DNA of 40,161 bases. Source: Actinomycetes bacterium. GTDB taxonomy: Bacteria; Actinomycetota; Acidimicrobiia; Acidimicrobiales; JAKAOS01. The notes under the pieces are model-generated. The model did not search any database and was not told the origin of the DNA. It saw only the letters and a program-made list of their open reading frames with translations. Each line of letters starts with the position of its first letter. The stretch's first letter is position 1. The DNA is taken from the NCBI GenBank assembly GCA_021795215.1, contig JAJYPS010000011.1, positions 1 to 40,161 of the forward strand, in the 5' to 3' direction. Shown piece after piece: positions 17,211 through 25,199 of this stretch. Made by a program: the position numbers and the translations under genes.

Positions 17211-17465
17211 CGCATCGACAGGTTCGTGCCCACGTCACAGAGGTGCTCGACGTGTGGTGCGGTGGACGGTCCTAAGCCGCTGTCGGTGCGGAGGTGGACC
17301 TGTGTGGGCTGCGATATCGTCCACGGCCGGGACCAAAATGCAGCATTGAACATCCTCGCGGCAGGACGTGCCGAGAGGTCAAACGCCTGTGGAGGGGACG
17401 TAAGACCTGGAGCGATCCAGGCAGACCCCGCTGAAGCAGGAACCCACCGAAGAGATGCCGCGTGA
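17211..17465 (+). mobile_element. tnpB: 3' fragment of an IS200/IS605-type tnpB
   Basis: The translation starting RIDRFVPTSQRCSTCG is the C-terminal end of a TnpB protein. It contains the four-cysteine zinc ribbon (CSTCG, then CVGC) and the final RuvC motif HGRDQNAALNIL with its catalytic Asp, followed by a variable tail to the stop at 17463-17465. Only about 84 residues remain; the guide-RNA-binding and most of the RuvC parts are missing, so no active nuclease can be made. TnpB proteins are RNA-guided nucleases whose guide RNA overlaps this same 3' end. The left end and any tnpA are absent. The fragment interrupts a flavin monooxygenase gene. Confidence 0.85.
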
Positions 17466-17515
17466 CGTGGCACTCGGTAGGAATCTCCCACCTTCAGGTG
17501 GGAGAGGACGTCAAC
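17466..17515 (+). ncRNA. Right-end hairpin of the IS element / 3' end of the TnpB guide RNA scaffold
   Basis: Directly after the tnpB stop, TCTCCCACC (17484-17492) and GGTGGGAGA (17497-17505) form a perfect 9-bp stem with loop TTCA, followed by GGACGTCAA. A stem-loop ending in TCAA at the element boundary is the usual right end of IS200/IS605 elements and the last part of the omega (reRNA) scaffold. Known reRNAs take their guide from the roughly 16-20 bases just beyond this point, here CGTCCATGCACGGTCGG. Whether it is still transcribed cannot be told from sequence. Confidence 0.65.
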
Positions 17516-17775
17516 GTCCATGCACGGTCGGGGCCGCCCTCCTCGCGCTCAGGCCGGTCGCCGGCTACGCCGCCGGGCTCAGAGCTGTAAAACCCCCGCT
17601 GACCCGACTGCGGCTGCCGCACTACGACCGGCCCCAGTCGACGTATCACAACCGGGTCTGCCCCTGACGAACTGGCAGGGACGACGCGTGACAGGGGACG
17701 CGTGGCCGACCCTACTTTTTCGTCGAAACGGGTAACGCTCGAGCCGCCCCGGCGAGTCGAAGCTGAAAGCCGAAC

Positions 17776-17783
17776 GGGAGGAG
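17776..17783 (+). promoter_or_regulatory. fabD: Ribosome-binding site that fixes the fabD start
   Basis: GGGAGGAG ends eight bases before the GTG at 17792, whose product begins LAFTFPGQGS exactly where other FabD proteins begin. This rules out the earlier in-frame GTG at 17702. The 276 bases between the IS right end and this site hold no other recognisable gene. Confidence 0.85.
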
Positions 17784-17791
17784 CGCCACAG

Positions 17792-19012
17792 GTGTTGGCA
17801 TTCACGTTCCCCGGCCAAGGGTCTCTACGACCCGGCATGGGGCGAGTGTGGTTGGAGCATCCCTCGTGGGAGCTGGTGCGGGACGCCTCGGACGTGGTCG
17901 GGCGAGATATCGGGCACCTCCTGTGCGATGCCGCGGCGCCGGACCTGGCCGAGACCCGCAACGCCCAACTGGCGACGTTCACGCTCTCCCTGGTCGTGCT
18001 GGACGCCGTCGAGCGGCTGGGCGTGGAGCCGTCCCTGTGTGCGGGGCACAGCCTCGGTGAGTACACGGCCCTGGCCGCCAGCGGGGCGATCGGGTTCGAG
18101 GAGGGTCTCCGGCTGGTGGCCGAGAGGGGCGAGGCCATGCAGGACGTGGCCGACGACCGTCCGGGGAAGATGGCCGCCCTGCTCGGGGTCTCCGACGACG
18201 ATGCGGAAGTGGCGTGCCAGCGGGCCGAGAGCGAGGTGTGGGTCGCCAACTACAACGCGCCTGGGCAGGTGGTCGTCGCAGGGACCGAGGACGGGGTGGA
18301 CGCCGCCATCGGGGTCGCCAGGTCCATGGGAATGCGCAAAGCGGTCACCCTTGCCGTCCGCGGACCGTTCCACACGCCGCTGATGGTGCCCGCCCGCCAG
18401 AGGCTGCGCAAGGCGCTCGCCGAGGTCACCTTCGACAGCCCCGGCGTACCGGTGGTGGCGAACGTGGACGCGAGACCGCACGCTGATCCGGCCGACTGGC
18501 CGGGGCTGCTGTCCACACAGTTGTGCAGCCCCGTGAGGTGGCGGCACACCCTGGTGAACCTCTACGAAGAGTCGCACGACCTGGTGATGGTCGAACTGGG
18601 CGGGGGCGGCGTCCTCACAGGTCTCGCCCGCAGGACGCTGCCCGGCGTCCGGGTGGCGTCGGTCGCGTCCCCCTCCGATCTGGACGCCTTCCTCCAGTCC
18701 CTGGCAGAAGGCGCCGAACTGGCGTCGCAAGGGGGTGGCGAGCACCTGTACGTGTCGGAGCGGATCGTCGTCAGCCCCACTACCGGCACTTTCGAGCCGG
18801 AGCAGCGCTTCGCGTCACTGCCTCCGGGCAGCAGCATCCCCTCCGGAGACGGCCTACCACTGGCGGTGGGAGACCCGGTGGGTAAGGTGGGCGAGATGGA
18901 CGTTCGATCGGCGTTTGCCGGCCGCCTGGTCGGCCTTCTGGCCCACAGCGGGGAGCGAGTGGTGGACGGCCAACCCGTTGCCTGGCTGAGATCCTCGGAC
19001 CCGTCCGCGTGA
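17792..19012 (+). CDS. fabD: Malonyl-CoA:ACP transacylase FabD with a C-terminal biotinyl-like domain
   Basis: This enzyme moves malonyl groups from CoA to acyl carrier protein to feed fatty-acid elongation. Residues 1 to about 310 are a complete FabD: FPGQGS at 6-11, the nucleophile S87 in GHSLGEYTAL and the catalytic H194 in GPFHTPLM. Unusually, about 80 further residues (about 325-402) follow. They read like a biotin/lipoyl-carrier hammerhead, ending AFAGRLVGLLAHSGERVVDG. The tip is VGKVGEMD, not the biotin motif EAMKM, so no modified lysine is expected at the usual place, although K365 is close. Most FabD proteins stop near 310 residues. First gene of the fab cluster; its stop overlaps the fabH start (GTGA). 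Confidence 0.93.
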   Translation: MLAFTFPGQGSLRPGMGRVWLEHPSWELVRDASDVVGRDIGHLLCDAAAPDLAETRNAQLATFTLSLVVLDAVERLGVEPSLCAGHSLGEYTALAASGAIGFEEGLRLVAERGEAMQDVADDRPGKMAALLGVSDDDAEVACQRAESEVWVANYNAPGQVVVAGTEDGVDAAIGVARSMGMRKAVTLAVRGPFHTPLMVPARQRLRKALAEVTFDSPGVPVVANVDARPHADPADWPGLLSTQLCSPVRWRHTLVNLYEESHDLVMVELGGGGVLTGLARRTLPGVRVASVASPSDLDAFLQSLAEGAELASQGGGEHLYVSERIVVSPTTGTFEPEQRFASLPPGSSIPSGDGLPLAVGDPVGKVGEMDVRSAFAGRLVGLLAHSGERVVDGQPVAWLRSSDPSA

Positions 19013-19935
19013 GCGGCGCAGCACTCACCGGCTGGGGAGCCGCTCTTCCCGACAAGGTCGTCACCAACGACGATCTCGCCGCGTACCTGGACACCAGCGA
19101 CCAGTGGATCCGGGAGCGGACCGGTATCAGGGAGCGGCACATAGGGGGGACCACGACCGAGCTGGCTGTGGACGCCGCCAGGGCGGCTCTCGCTCGGGCG
19201 GGCCTGCAGCCTGCCGACATCGACCTGGTGGTGCTGTCGACCACCACGCCGGACCAGATGGTGCCCGGCAACTCGGCCGAGATATCGGCCCGGCTGGGGA
19301 CGGCCGGGGGGGCGATGGACGTGAACGCTGCCTGCGCCGGGTTCGTGTACGCGCTGGTCGCCGCCCACGGACTGCTGGGGCGGGGCATCGAGAAGGCGCT
19401 GGTCATCGGCTCGGACACACTTTCCCGGATCACCGACTGGGACGACCGCAGCACGGCGGTGCTGTTCGGGGATGCGGCCGGGGCGGTCGTTATGGAGCAC
19501 ACCGGCGGGGCCGACCAGCTGCTCGGTTGGGACCTGGGAGTGGACGGCACCGCACGCCGTTTCCTCTACTGCGACCACGGCTCGACGCTGTACATGGAGG
19601 GCAGGGAGGTGTTCCGGCGAGCCGTCAGGGCGGTCGTGTCTTCCTGCGAGAAGACCCTGCAGCGGGCCGGGGTGGACGGCTCCCAGGTGGCCTTGTGCGT
19701 CCCTCATCAGGCCAACATCCGCATCATCGAAGCTGCGAACGAGCGTCTGGGCATACCGATGGACCGGACCGCCATAGCGCTGGACCGGACCGGCAACACT
19801 TCTTCGGCCTCCGTGCCGCTGGCTCTGGCGGAGGCGGCCGACGAGGGGAGGGTGGCCGACGGCGACCTCGTGCTGCTGTGTGGCTTCGGCGCCGGGATGA
19901 CGTGGTCGTCGGCGGTGCTGCGGTGGGGCAAGTGA
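19009..19935 (+). CDS. fabH: 3-oxoacyl-ACP synthase III (KAS III) FabH
   Basis: FabH condenses an acyl-CoA primer with malonyl-ACP to start each fatty-acid chain. The 308-residue protein has the catalytic Cys-His-Asn triad: C109 in DVNAACAGFVYAL, H233 in CVPHQANIR and N263 in DRTGNTSSAS. Early motifs ALPDKVVTNDDLA and DQWIRERTGIRERH are standard. The GTG start overlaps the fabD stop, and no separate ribosome-binding site is seen, so translation is probably coupled. Sequence alone does not tell whether it prefers acetyl-CoA or branched primers. Slightly shorter than many relatives (about 320-330) but complete in motifs. Confidence 0.95.
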   Translation: MSGAALTGWGAALPDKVVTNDDLAAYLDTSDQWIRERTGIRERHIGGTTTELAVDAARAALARAGLQPADIDLVVLSTTTPDQMVPGNSAEISARLGTAGGAMDVNAACAGFVYALVAAHGLLGRGIEKALVIGSDTLSRITDWDDRSTAVLFGDAAGAVVMEHTGGADQLLGWDLGVDGTARRFLYCDHGSTLYMEGREVFRRAVRAVVSSCEKTLQRAGVDGSQVALCVPHQANIRIIEAANERLGIPMDRTAIALDRTGNTSSASVPLALAEAADEGRVADGDLVLLCGFGAGMTWSSAVLRWGK

Positions 19936-19996
19936 GCACGGGCACTTCCCGCCGCATCCGCACCCCGACATTTGGATCACCGGATATGGGCGCGCC

Positions 19997-20707
19997 GTGA
20001 GCCCGCCGGTGGCACTGGTCACGGGAGGCTCCCGTGGGATCGGGCTGGCGTGTGCCCGCCTGCTGGCGGACAGTGGGCACTCCGTGGCGGTCACCTACCG
20101 GGAGACGAAGCCACCCGAGGAGGGCTTCCTGGCCGTCCAGGCCGACGTGCGGGACGCGGCCGCCTGCGAGGCCGTCTTCTCCGAAGTGGAGCGGGAGCTG
20201 GGCCCCGTCGGGGTGCTGGTGGCCAACGCGGGCATAACCCGGGACTCGCTGGTCCTGCGCATGGGCGAGGACGCCTGGGCGGACGTGCTCGACACCGACC
20301 TGACCGGAGCGTGGCGCTACGCGAAGAGGGCAGCCGCCTCAATGGTCCGGGCCCGCTATGGCCGGATCGTGTTCGTCGGCTCGGTCGTGGGACTGTCGGG
20401 AGCCGCCGGGCAGGCGAACTACGCCGCGGCGAAGGCAGGCCTGGTGGGGCTGTCCCGAGCCCTTGCTCGGGAGCTGGCGTCCCGGCAGGTGACGGTCAAC
20501 GTGGTGGCGCCGGGGGCGGTGGACACCGAACTGCTCGCGCAGGTAGGCCAGAAGCGCGTGGCGGAGATCGTGGCTTCGGTGCCGATGGGAAGGATGGCAG
20601 GCGCGGAAGAGGTGGCCGGGGCGGTAGCCTTCCTTGCCTCCCCCCAGGCCGGTTACATCACGGGCACGGTGTTGGGCGTGGACGGTGGGCTGGGAATGGG
20701 CCACTGA
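19997..20707 (+). CDS. fabG: 3-oxoacyl-ACP reductase FabG
   Basis: FabG reduces the keto group of 3-oxoacyl-ACP with NADPH. The 236-residue short-chain dehydrogenase has the cofactor loop TGGSRGIG (residues 9-16), the NAG motif at 77-79 and catalytic S129, Y142 and K146 (YAAAK). The C-terminal segment with GYITGTVLGVDGGLGM is the usual FabG ending. The GTG start is 61 bases after fabH. It belongs to the fabD-fabH-fabG-acpP-fabF run on one strand, which supports a fatty-acid rather than a general dehydrogenase role. It resembles the actinobacterial FabG1/MabA group in length and start. Confidence 0.92.
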   Translation: MSPPVALVTGGSRGIGLACARLLADSGHSVAVTYRETKPPEEGFLAVQADVRDAAACEAVFSEVERELGPVGVLVANAGITRDSLVLRMGEDAWADVLDTDLTGAWRYAKRAAASMVRARYGRIVFVGSVVGLSGAAGQANYAAAKAGLVGLSRALARELASRQVTVNVVAPGAVDTELLAQVGQKRVAEIVASVPMGRMAGAEEVAGAVAFLASPQAGYITGTVLGVDGGLGMGH

Positions 20708-20770
20708 CAGACTGCTGATGGCCGGTGCAGGCGGTCTGCGGTTCGGCGCGGAATACAGAGAGGGAGTCGG

Positions 20771-21010
20771 ATGGACAGAGAAGCGGCGTTCGAGAAGTTC
20801 AAGGAGTGTGCGGTGCAGGTGCTCCAGGTGCCACCGGAGAAGATCGTGCCCGAGGCCCGCTTCGCCGAGGACCTGGACGCCGACAGCCTGGACCTGGTCG
20901 AGCTGGTGATGGCACTCGAGGAGGCGTTCGAGATATCCGTCGACGAGTCCGAGCTGGACGGGGTCGACACCATCGACCAGGCGTTCAACCTGGTTTCTTC
21001 CAAGTTCTGA
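20771..21010 (+). CDS. acpP: Acyl carrier protein
   Basis: This 79-residue, acidic, all-helical protein carries growing acyl chains on a 4'-phosphopantetheine arm. The attachment serine is S39 in DADSLDLVELVMALEE, the standard ACP motif. The ATG at 20771 follows the purine-rich GAGAGGGAG. Its stop overlaps the fabF start (TGATG), so the two are translationally coupled. Its place between fabG and fabF marks it as the fatty-acid ACP rather than a polyketide one. Confidence 0.96.
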   Translation: MDREAAFEKFKECAVQVLQVPPEKIVPEARFAEDLDADSLDLVELVMALEEAFEISVDESELDGVDTIDQAFNLVSSKF

Positions 21011-22221
21011 TGCGCGTCGCCTGGGGAGCTACGGGCCCTGGCGACGGGCCGGTCGGCCGGCGGGTGGCCGTCACGGGGATCGGGGTCCTGGCTCACGCCG
21101 GGATCGGCGTGGACGCGTTCTGGCAGGGACTGTCCCGGCCTGCGGAAGTCTCCCACCACCGTCGCGTCGAAGGGTTCGACCCGAACGCGTACTTCGGACC
21201 GAAGGAGGTCCGGCGGGTCGACCGGTTCACCCAGATGGCGGTCGCAGCGGCGGAGGAGGCGTTCGAGGCGGCGGGCCGACCCGACGTGGACCCGGCCCGT
21301 GCGGGGGTCTGGGTGGGCACCGGAGTGGGTGGGCTGGAGTCGCTCGAGGTCCAGGTGATGGTCAACGCGGAGCGGGGACCACGGCGGGTGTCTCCGTTCC
21401 TGGTGCCGATGATGATGGCCAACGCGGCGCCGGCGACCATCTCGATGCGCTTCGGGCTCCGCGGTCCGTGCGAGACGACGGTCACGGCATGTGCGGCCGG
21501 CACACAGGCGATCGCCAATGCGGCCCGGCTGGTGGCCACCGGAAGGTGCGTGCTGGCGGTGGCGGGGGGTGCCGAGGCTGCCATGACGGCCACCGCACAG
21601 GCGGGCTTCACCAACATGACCGCTCTGTCGTCGGTAGGGATCTCCAGACCGTTCGACCGTGACCGGGACGGCTTCGTGATGGGCGAAGGGGCGGGGATGC
21701 TGGTGCTCGAGGACATGGAGCACGCGCTGGCGCGTGGGGCGACGATCCACGCGGAGCTGGCCGGAGCCGCTTCGAACGCGGACGCCCATCACATCACCGC
21801 TCCCTCTCCCGGCGGCTCGGGCGCGGTGGCCTGCATGGAGATGGCGCTGGCCGATGCGGGGCTGTCACCGTCGGACATCGTCCACATCAACGCCCACGGC
21901 ACGTCGACGCCCCTCAACGACGCTGCCGAGGCGGAGGCCATAGGCAAGCTGTTCGGCCATCCCGGGCCCCCCGTGACGTCGATCAAGGGCGTCAACGGGC
22001 ACGCGCTCGGCGCGGCCGGCGGGGTGGAGGCGGTCACGTCGGTGCTGACCATCCAGCGGCGGGCCATTCCGCCCACCGGTGGGCTCGAGAACCTGGAGTT
22101 CGACTTGGACGTCGTGGTAGGGGAGCCACGAGCCTGGGAGCCGGGACCGATGCTGTCCAACTCGTTCGGGTTCGGCGGCCACAACGGATCGCTGGTGTTC
22201 CTACCGCCTTCCGAGGGCTGA
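21010..22221 (+). CDS. fabF: 3-oxoacyl-ACP synthase II (KAS II) FabF
   Basis: FabF elongates acyl-ACP by condensation with malonyl-ACP. The 403-residue protein has the Cys-His-His triad: C161 in TVTACAAGTQAI, H296 in NAHGTSTPLND and H331 in KGVNGHALGAAGG. The C-terminal SNSFGFGGHNGSLVF is a KAS II hallmark. The sequence around the nucleophile is TACAAGT rather than the more usual TACSSS/TACATS, a minor variation. The ATG overlaps the acpP stop; the frame is open further upstream but that part is acpP in another frame. Last gene of the elongation cluster. Confidence 0.95.
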   Translation: MRVAWGATGPGDGPVGRRVAVTGIGVLAHAGIGVDAFWQGLSRPAEVSHHRRVEGFDPNAYFGPKEVRRVDRFTQMAVAAAEEAFEAAGRPDVDPARAGVWVGTGVGGLESLEVQVMVNAERGPRRVSPFLVPMMMANAAPATISMRFGLRGPCETTVTACAAGTQAIANAARLVATGRCVLAVAGGAEAAMTATAQAGFTNMTALSSVGISRPFDRDRDGFVMGEGAGMLVLEDMEHALARGATIHAELAGAASNADAHHITAPSPGGSGAVACMEMALADAGLSPSDIVHINAHGTSTPLNDAAEAEAIGKLFGHPGPPVTSIKGVNGHALGAAGGVEAVTSVLTIQRRAIPPTGGLENLEFDLDVVVGEPRAWEPGPMLSNSFGFGGHNGSLVFLPPSEG

Positions 22222-22234
22222 GAGAACCGACCCT

Positions 22235-23884
22235 ATGGGCCCTGCGTCCCCTGCCGCTGCTCCCGCGGACGCTTCAGTGGGAGCGTTCTCCGACGATGCT
22301 CCCTGGCTGGTGCAGCCCGACCGGATGTCGTGGCGCGCCGGGGTGGACACTCTACGCGCCAGGAGCAGGGCGGAGGTTCCCCGCCTGCTCGCCACGAAGG
22401 CGGTCCCTCCTGGGCTGCGGATAGCGACGGTCGGCGCCCGCTTGGCGGTGGCGATAGGCGGCTGGTACTGGCTGGACCGACCGAAGGGTGCATCGGCATC
22501 CCGCTCCGGCCTCTCCCGCCGCCTCAGGAGAGCGTTCGAACGGCTGGGGCCGACGTACATCAAGCTGGGCCAGATCATCTCGTCGGGAGAGGGCATCTTC
22601 CCGACCGAGCTGGTGTCGGAGTTCCGGCTGCTGCGGGACCGGGTGCCGCCGGAACCGTTCGACGTGGTACGCCGGACGGTCGAGGACGACCTGGGGCGTT
22701 CGCTCGAGTCGGTGTTCAGGCGGTTCGACCGGGAGCCGCTGGCCGCTGCGTCGATAGCGCAGGTCCACTCGGCCCGTCTCCACAGCGGCGAAGAGGTGGT
22801 CGTCAAGGTGCAGAGGCCGCGGGTGTCGGCGCTGGTCCGCCGGGACCTCGCGGCGATGAGCCGGATCGCCCCGCTGCTGGTCGGACGGATTCCCGTGACC
22901 GCTCTCGCCAATCCCCCCGCCCTGGTGGAAGTGTTCGCCGAGACCATCGCCGAGGAGCTGGACTTCCGCCTGGAGGCGCAGAACATGCTGGACGTGGCGC
23001 ACGTGCTGGCCACGACGGGCAGCACCGCGCTGGTCGTGCCCCGACCGCACCCCCAGATGGTCACCAAGCGGGTGCTGGTCATGGAGCGCCTGAACGGGTT
23101 CAGCTGGGACGACGTGACGGGGATGCACGCCGCCGGGATAGACACGTCCGCCGTCGTGCGGGCCGGCATGGTGTCGTTCATGGAGGGGGCGATGCTGTTC
23201 GGCGTCTTCCACGGGGACCTGCACGGTGGGAACCTGATGGTGCAGGCGGACGGCCGGGTGGCGCTGTTGGACTACGGCATCACCGGCCGGTTGGAGGAGT
23301 CGAGGCGGCTCGCTTTCCTGCGCCTGCTGATCGGCGGCAGCGTGCGGGACGTCCGCATGCAGGTGGAGGCGCTCTGCGCCCTGGGGGCCCTCCCGCCGGA
23401 TACCGACATCGCCGCCGTGATAGCGGATCTGGGCCTGGACAAGCCTCCGATCGACCCCATGCAGATGACGCCGGACCAGCTGACCGCCGAGATCAGGGAT
23501 CTCACCAAGGCGCTTCTCAGCTACGGCGCCAGGCTGCCCAAGGAGATCATGCTGTTCGTCAAGAACCTGCTGTTCCTCGATGGTGCGATGGCGACTCTGG
23601 CTCCCGACGTGGACCTGCTCGCAGAGGTGGCGTTCCTGGCGCAGCACTTCTCGGACCACCACGGAGACCGCCTCGCGCGGGACGTGGGGATAGCCGCCGG
23701 TACGGTCGAGTTCGACATGGCCGAGCTGCGCGAAGTCATGGGCATTCCGGCCGAGACCGAGACGATCACCTACCGGGACGTCAAGGAGCGCCGTGAGCTG
23801 ATCCGGAGGCGCATGGAGGAGCGTAAGGCCCGCAAGACGGGGGACCGCGGCCGGGTCGGGCTGCTCCGTCGAAGCGCCCGCTGA
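22235..23884 (+). CDS. ABC1/UbiB-family protein-kinase-like ATPase
   Basis: This is a 549-residue member of the ABC1 (AarF/UbiB/ADCK) family, atypical kinases linked to isoprenoid-quinone and lipid metabolism. Family motifs are intact: KLGQ at 110-113, the Ala-rich loop AAAS at 170-173 in place of a Gly loop, K191 in VVVKVQRP, catalytic D328 in HGDLHGGN and the metal-binding DYG at 346-348. The N-terminus is low-complexity, and there is a hydrophobic stretch at about 62-80. The highly charged C-terminus ends RRSAR. It starts 13 bases after fabF and is likely in the same transcript. A link to membrane lipids is inferred from this context; the target is unknown. Confidence 0.88.
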   Translation: MGPASPAAAPADASVGAFSDDAPWLVQPDRMSWRAGVDTLRARSRAEVPRLLATKAVPPGLRIATVGARLAVAIGGWYWLDRPKGASASRSGLSRRLRRAFERLGPTYIKLGQIISSGEGIFPTELVSEFRLLRDRVPPEPFDVVRRTVEDDLGRSLESVFRRFDREPLAAASIAQVHSARLHSGEEVVVKVQRPRVSALVRRDLAAMSRIAPLLVGRIPVTALANPPALVEVFAETIAEELDFRLEAQNMLDVAHVLATTGSTALVVPRPHPQMVTKRVLVMERLNGFSWDDVTGMHAAGIDTSAVVRAGMVSFMEGAMLFGVFHGDLHGGNLMVQADGRVALLDYGITGRLEESRRLAFLRLLIGGSVRDVRMQVEALCALGALPPDTDIAAVIADLGLDKPPIDPMQMTPDQLTAEIRDLTKALLSYGARLPKEIMLFVKNLLFLDGAMATLAPDVDLLAEVAFLAQHFSDHHGDRLARDVGIAAGTVEFDMAELREVMGIPAETETITYRDVKERRELIRRRMEERKARKTGDRGRVGLLRRSAR

Positions 23885-23891
23885 TTCCCCG

Positions 23892-25199
23892 ATGGGCCCC
23901 GAGATGCTCGACCGCGCCCGCCGGATAGCAGACGAGCTGCTGTGGCCGGCTGCGGAGCAGGTCGATTCGGCCTCGACGGTTCCCCCTTCGCACCTGCAGG
24001 CCCTCGCTTCGGCGGGCCTCATGTCCATAGCCGCTCCCGGTGGGCCCGCGCCGGGAGCGGCGCTGCTGTTGCCGGCCGTCCACGAGATCCTGGCCGGTGG
24101 CTGCGGAGCGACCAGCTTCGTATGGGCCCAGCACCACTCGCCGCTGAGGCTCGTGGCGGCGTCGCCCAACGGCGACCTTCGGAACGACTTGCTGGCGCCC
24201 ATGCGCTCCGGCGCCCTCCTGGCAGGTATCGGCTTCTCCCATCTGCGCCGTAGGGACCCCTCGCTGGTGGCCGTGCCCGTCCCCGGCTGCGGTAAGGGCG
24301 GAGCAGCCTGGGAGCTCTCCGGCCGCGTGCCCTGGCTGACCTCCTGGGGCATGGCGGACGTCTTCGTTCTCGGTGCACGACTGGAGGACGGGTCGATCGT
24401 CTGGGTCGCGTTCCGACCGGACGGCTCCCAGCGGTACGCTGCCCGTCCCCTTCCACTGTCGGTGCTGGGCGCCACCGGTACCGTCGAGCTGAGCCTGGAC
24501 CGGTGGATGGTCTCGGAGGCCGAAGTGGTCTCCGTCGAGTCGGCCGACAGCTGGCGGAGGAGGGATGCGTTGGCCACTGCGGCGCCGAGCGCCGGAGCCC
24601 TCGGGGTGGTCGACCGCTGTGCTCGGCTGTTGAACGATGGCGACCAGGCGGCGGCCCGAGCCGGAGCGGCACTGCAGGAGCAGCTCCGGCGCGTGAAGGC
24701 TTCCGGGCTGGCGCTGACTCGTCGCCGTGACCGATTGGCGATGTCGCTCCAGGACCGGTACGTGCCGGGACGTCCGCACCCTCGTCTGGAAGCGGGCGGC
24801 GGACCGGGCAGTGGGCTGGACGGTGGACCGGGCGGTGAATCGGGAGGCGGAGACCCCTGTGAAGGCGATCTTACCGATGCCCGTTCCGACGAGTCGGCAC
24901 GAGGAGAGGGAGCACTCGATCTGGATCACGTCACCGACGACCAGTCGAGCCGCCACGGTTCCGAGGTGAGCGACAGCCAGCGGGACGAGCTGGACCGGGT
25001 ACTGCAGAAGCTGCACTGTGTCAGGGCCAAAGGACTGCTCCTGGCTCAGAAGGCAGCCACCGCCGTCGTCGCGGCGAACGGTGGTAAGGCGATGGCTGCG
25101 GGGAACCCGGCACAGCGCCTCGCGAGGGAGGCGGCCTTCTATCTCGTGCAGGCTCAGACGGCCGAAGGGCGGGAAGCGACGCTACGGGCGGTGTCCTGA
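23892..25199 (+). CDS. Acyl-CoA-dehydrogenase-like protein with a low-complexity insert
   Basis: A 435-residue protein with the three-part acyl-CoA dehydrogenase layout: helical N-terminus (1-105), a beta middle domain with AGIGFSHLRRRDPSL and LSGRVPWLTSWGMADVFVLG, and a helical C-terminus. The end, NPAQRLAREAAFYLVQAQT, is a typical family ending. Between about residues 286 and 365 there is a Gly/Ser/Asp-rich insert not found in ordinary members. I could not place the catalytic Glu, so activity on acyl-CoA is uncertain; flavin-dependent hydroxylase relatives share this fold. The ATG at 23892 is seven bases after the ABC1 gene; an ATG at 23904 is also possible. The 3' end overlaps the convergent ABC exporter gene by 18 bases. 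Confidence 0.75.
   Translation: MGPEMLDRARRIADELLWPAAEQVDSASTVPPSHLQALASAGLMSIAAPGGPAPGAALLLPAVHEILAGGCGATSFVWAQHHSPLRLVAASPNGDLRNDLLAPMRSGALLAGIGFSHLRRRDPSLVAVPVPGCGKGGAAWELSGRVPWLTSWGMADVFVLGARLEDGSIVWVAFRPDGSQRYAARPLPLSVLGATGTVELSLDRWMVSEAEVVSVESADSWRRRDALATAAPSAGALGVVDRCARLLNDGDQAAARAGAALQEQLRRVKASGLALTRRRDRLAMSLQDRYVPGRPHPRLEAGGGPGSGLDGGPGGESGGGDPCEGDLTDARSDESARGEGALDLDHVTDDQSSRHGSEVSDSQRDELDRVLQKLHCVRAKGLLLAQKAATAVVAANGGKAMAAGNPAQRLAREAAFYLVQAQTAEGREATLRAVS

Noticed and set aside
16716-17515. tRNA-Leu as attachment site of an integrated island
   Set aside because: No duplicate of the tRNA 3' end and no integrase were seen; the downstream damage is explained by an IS fragment.
22235-23884. 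Reading the ABC1-family protein as a dedicated ubiquinone biosynthesis enzyme UbiB
   Set aside because: The family is broad and actinobacteria use menaquinone; no quinone genes are nearby, so only the family name is supported.
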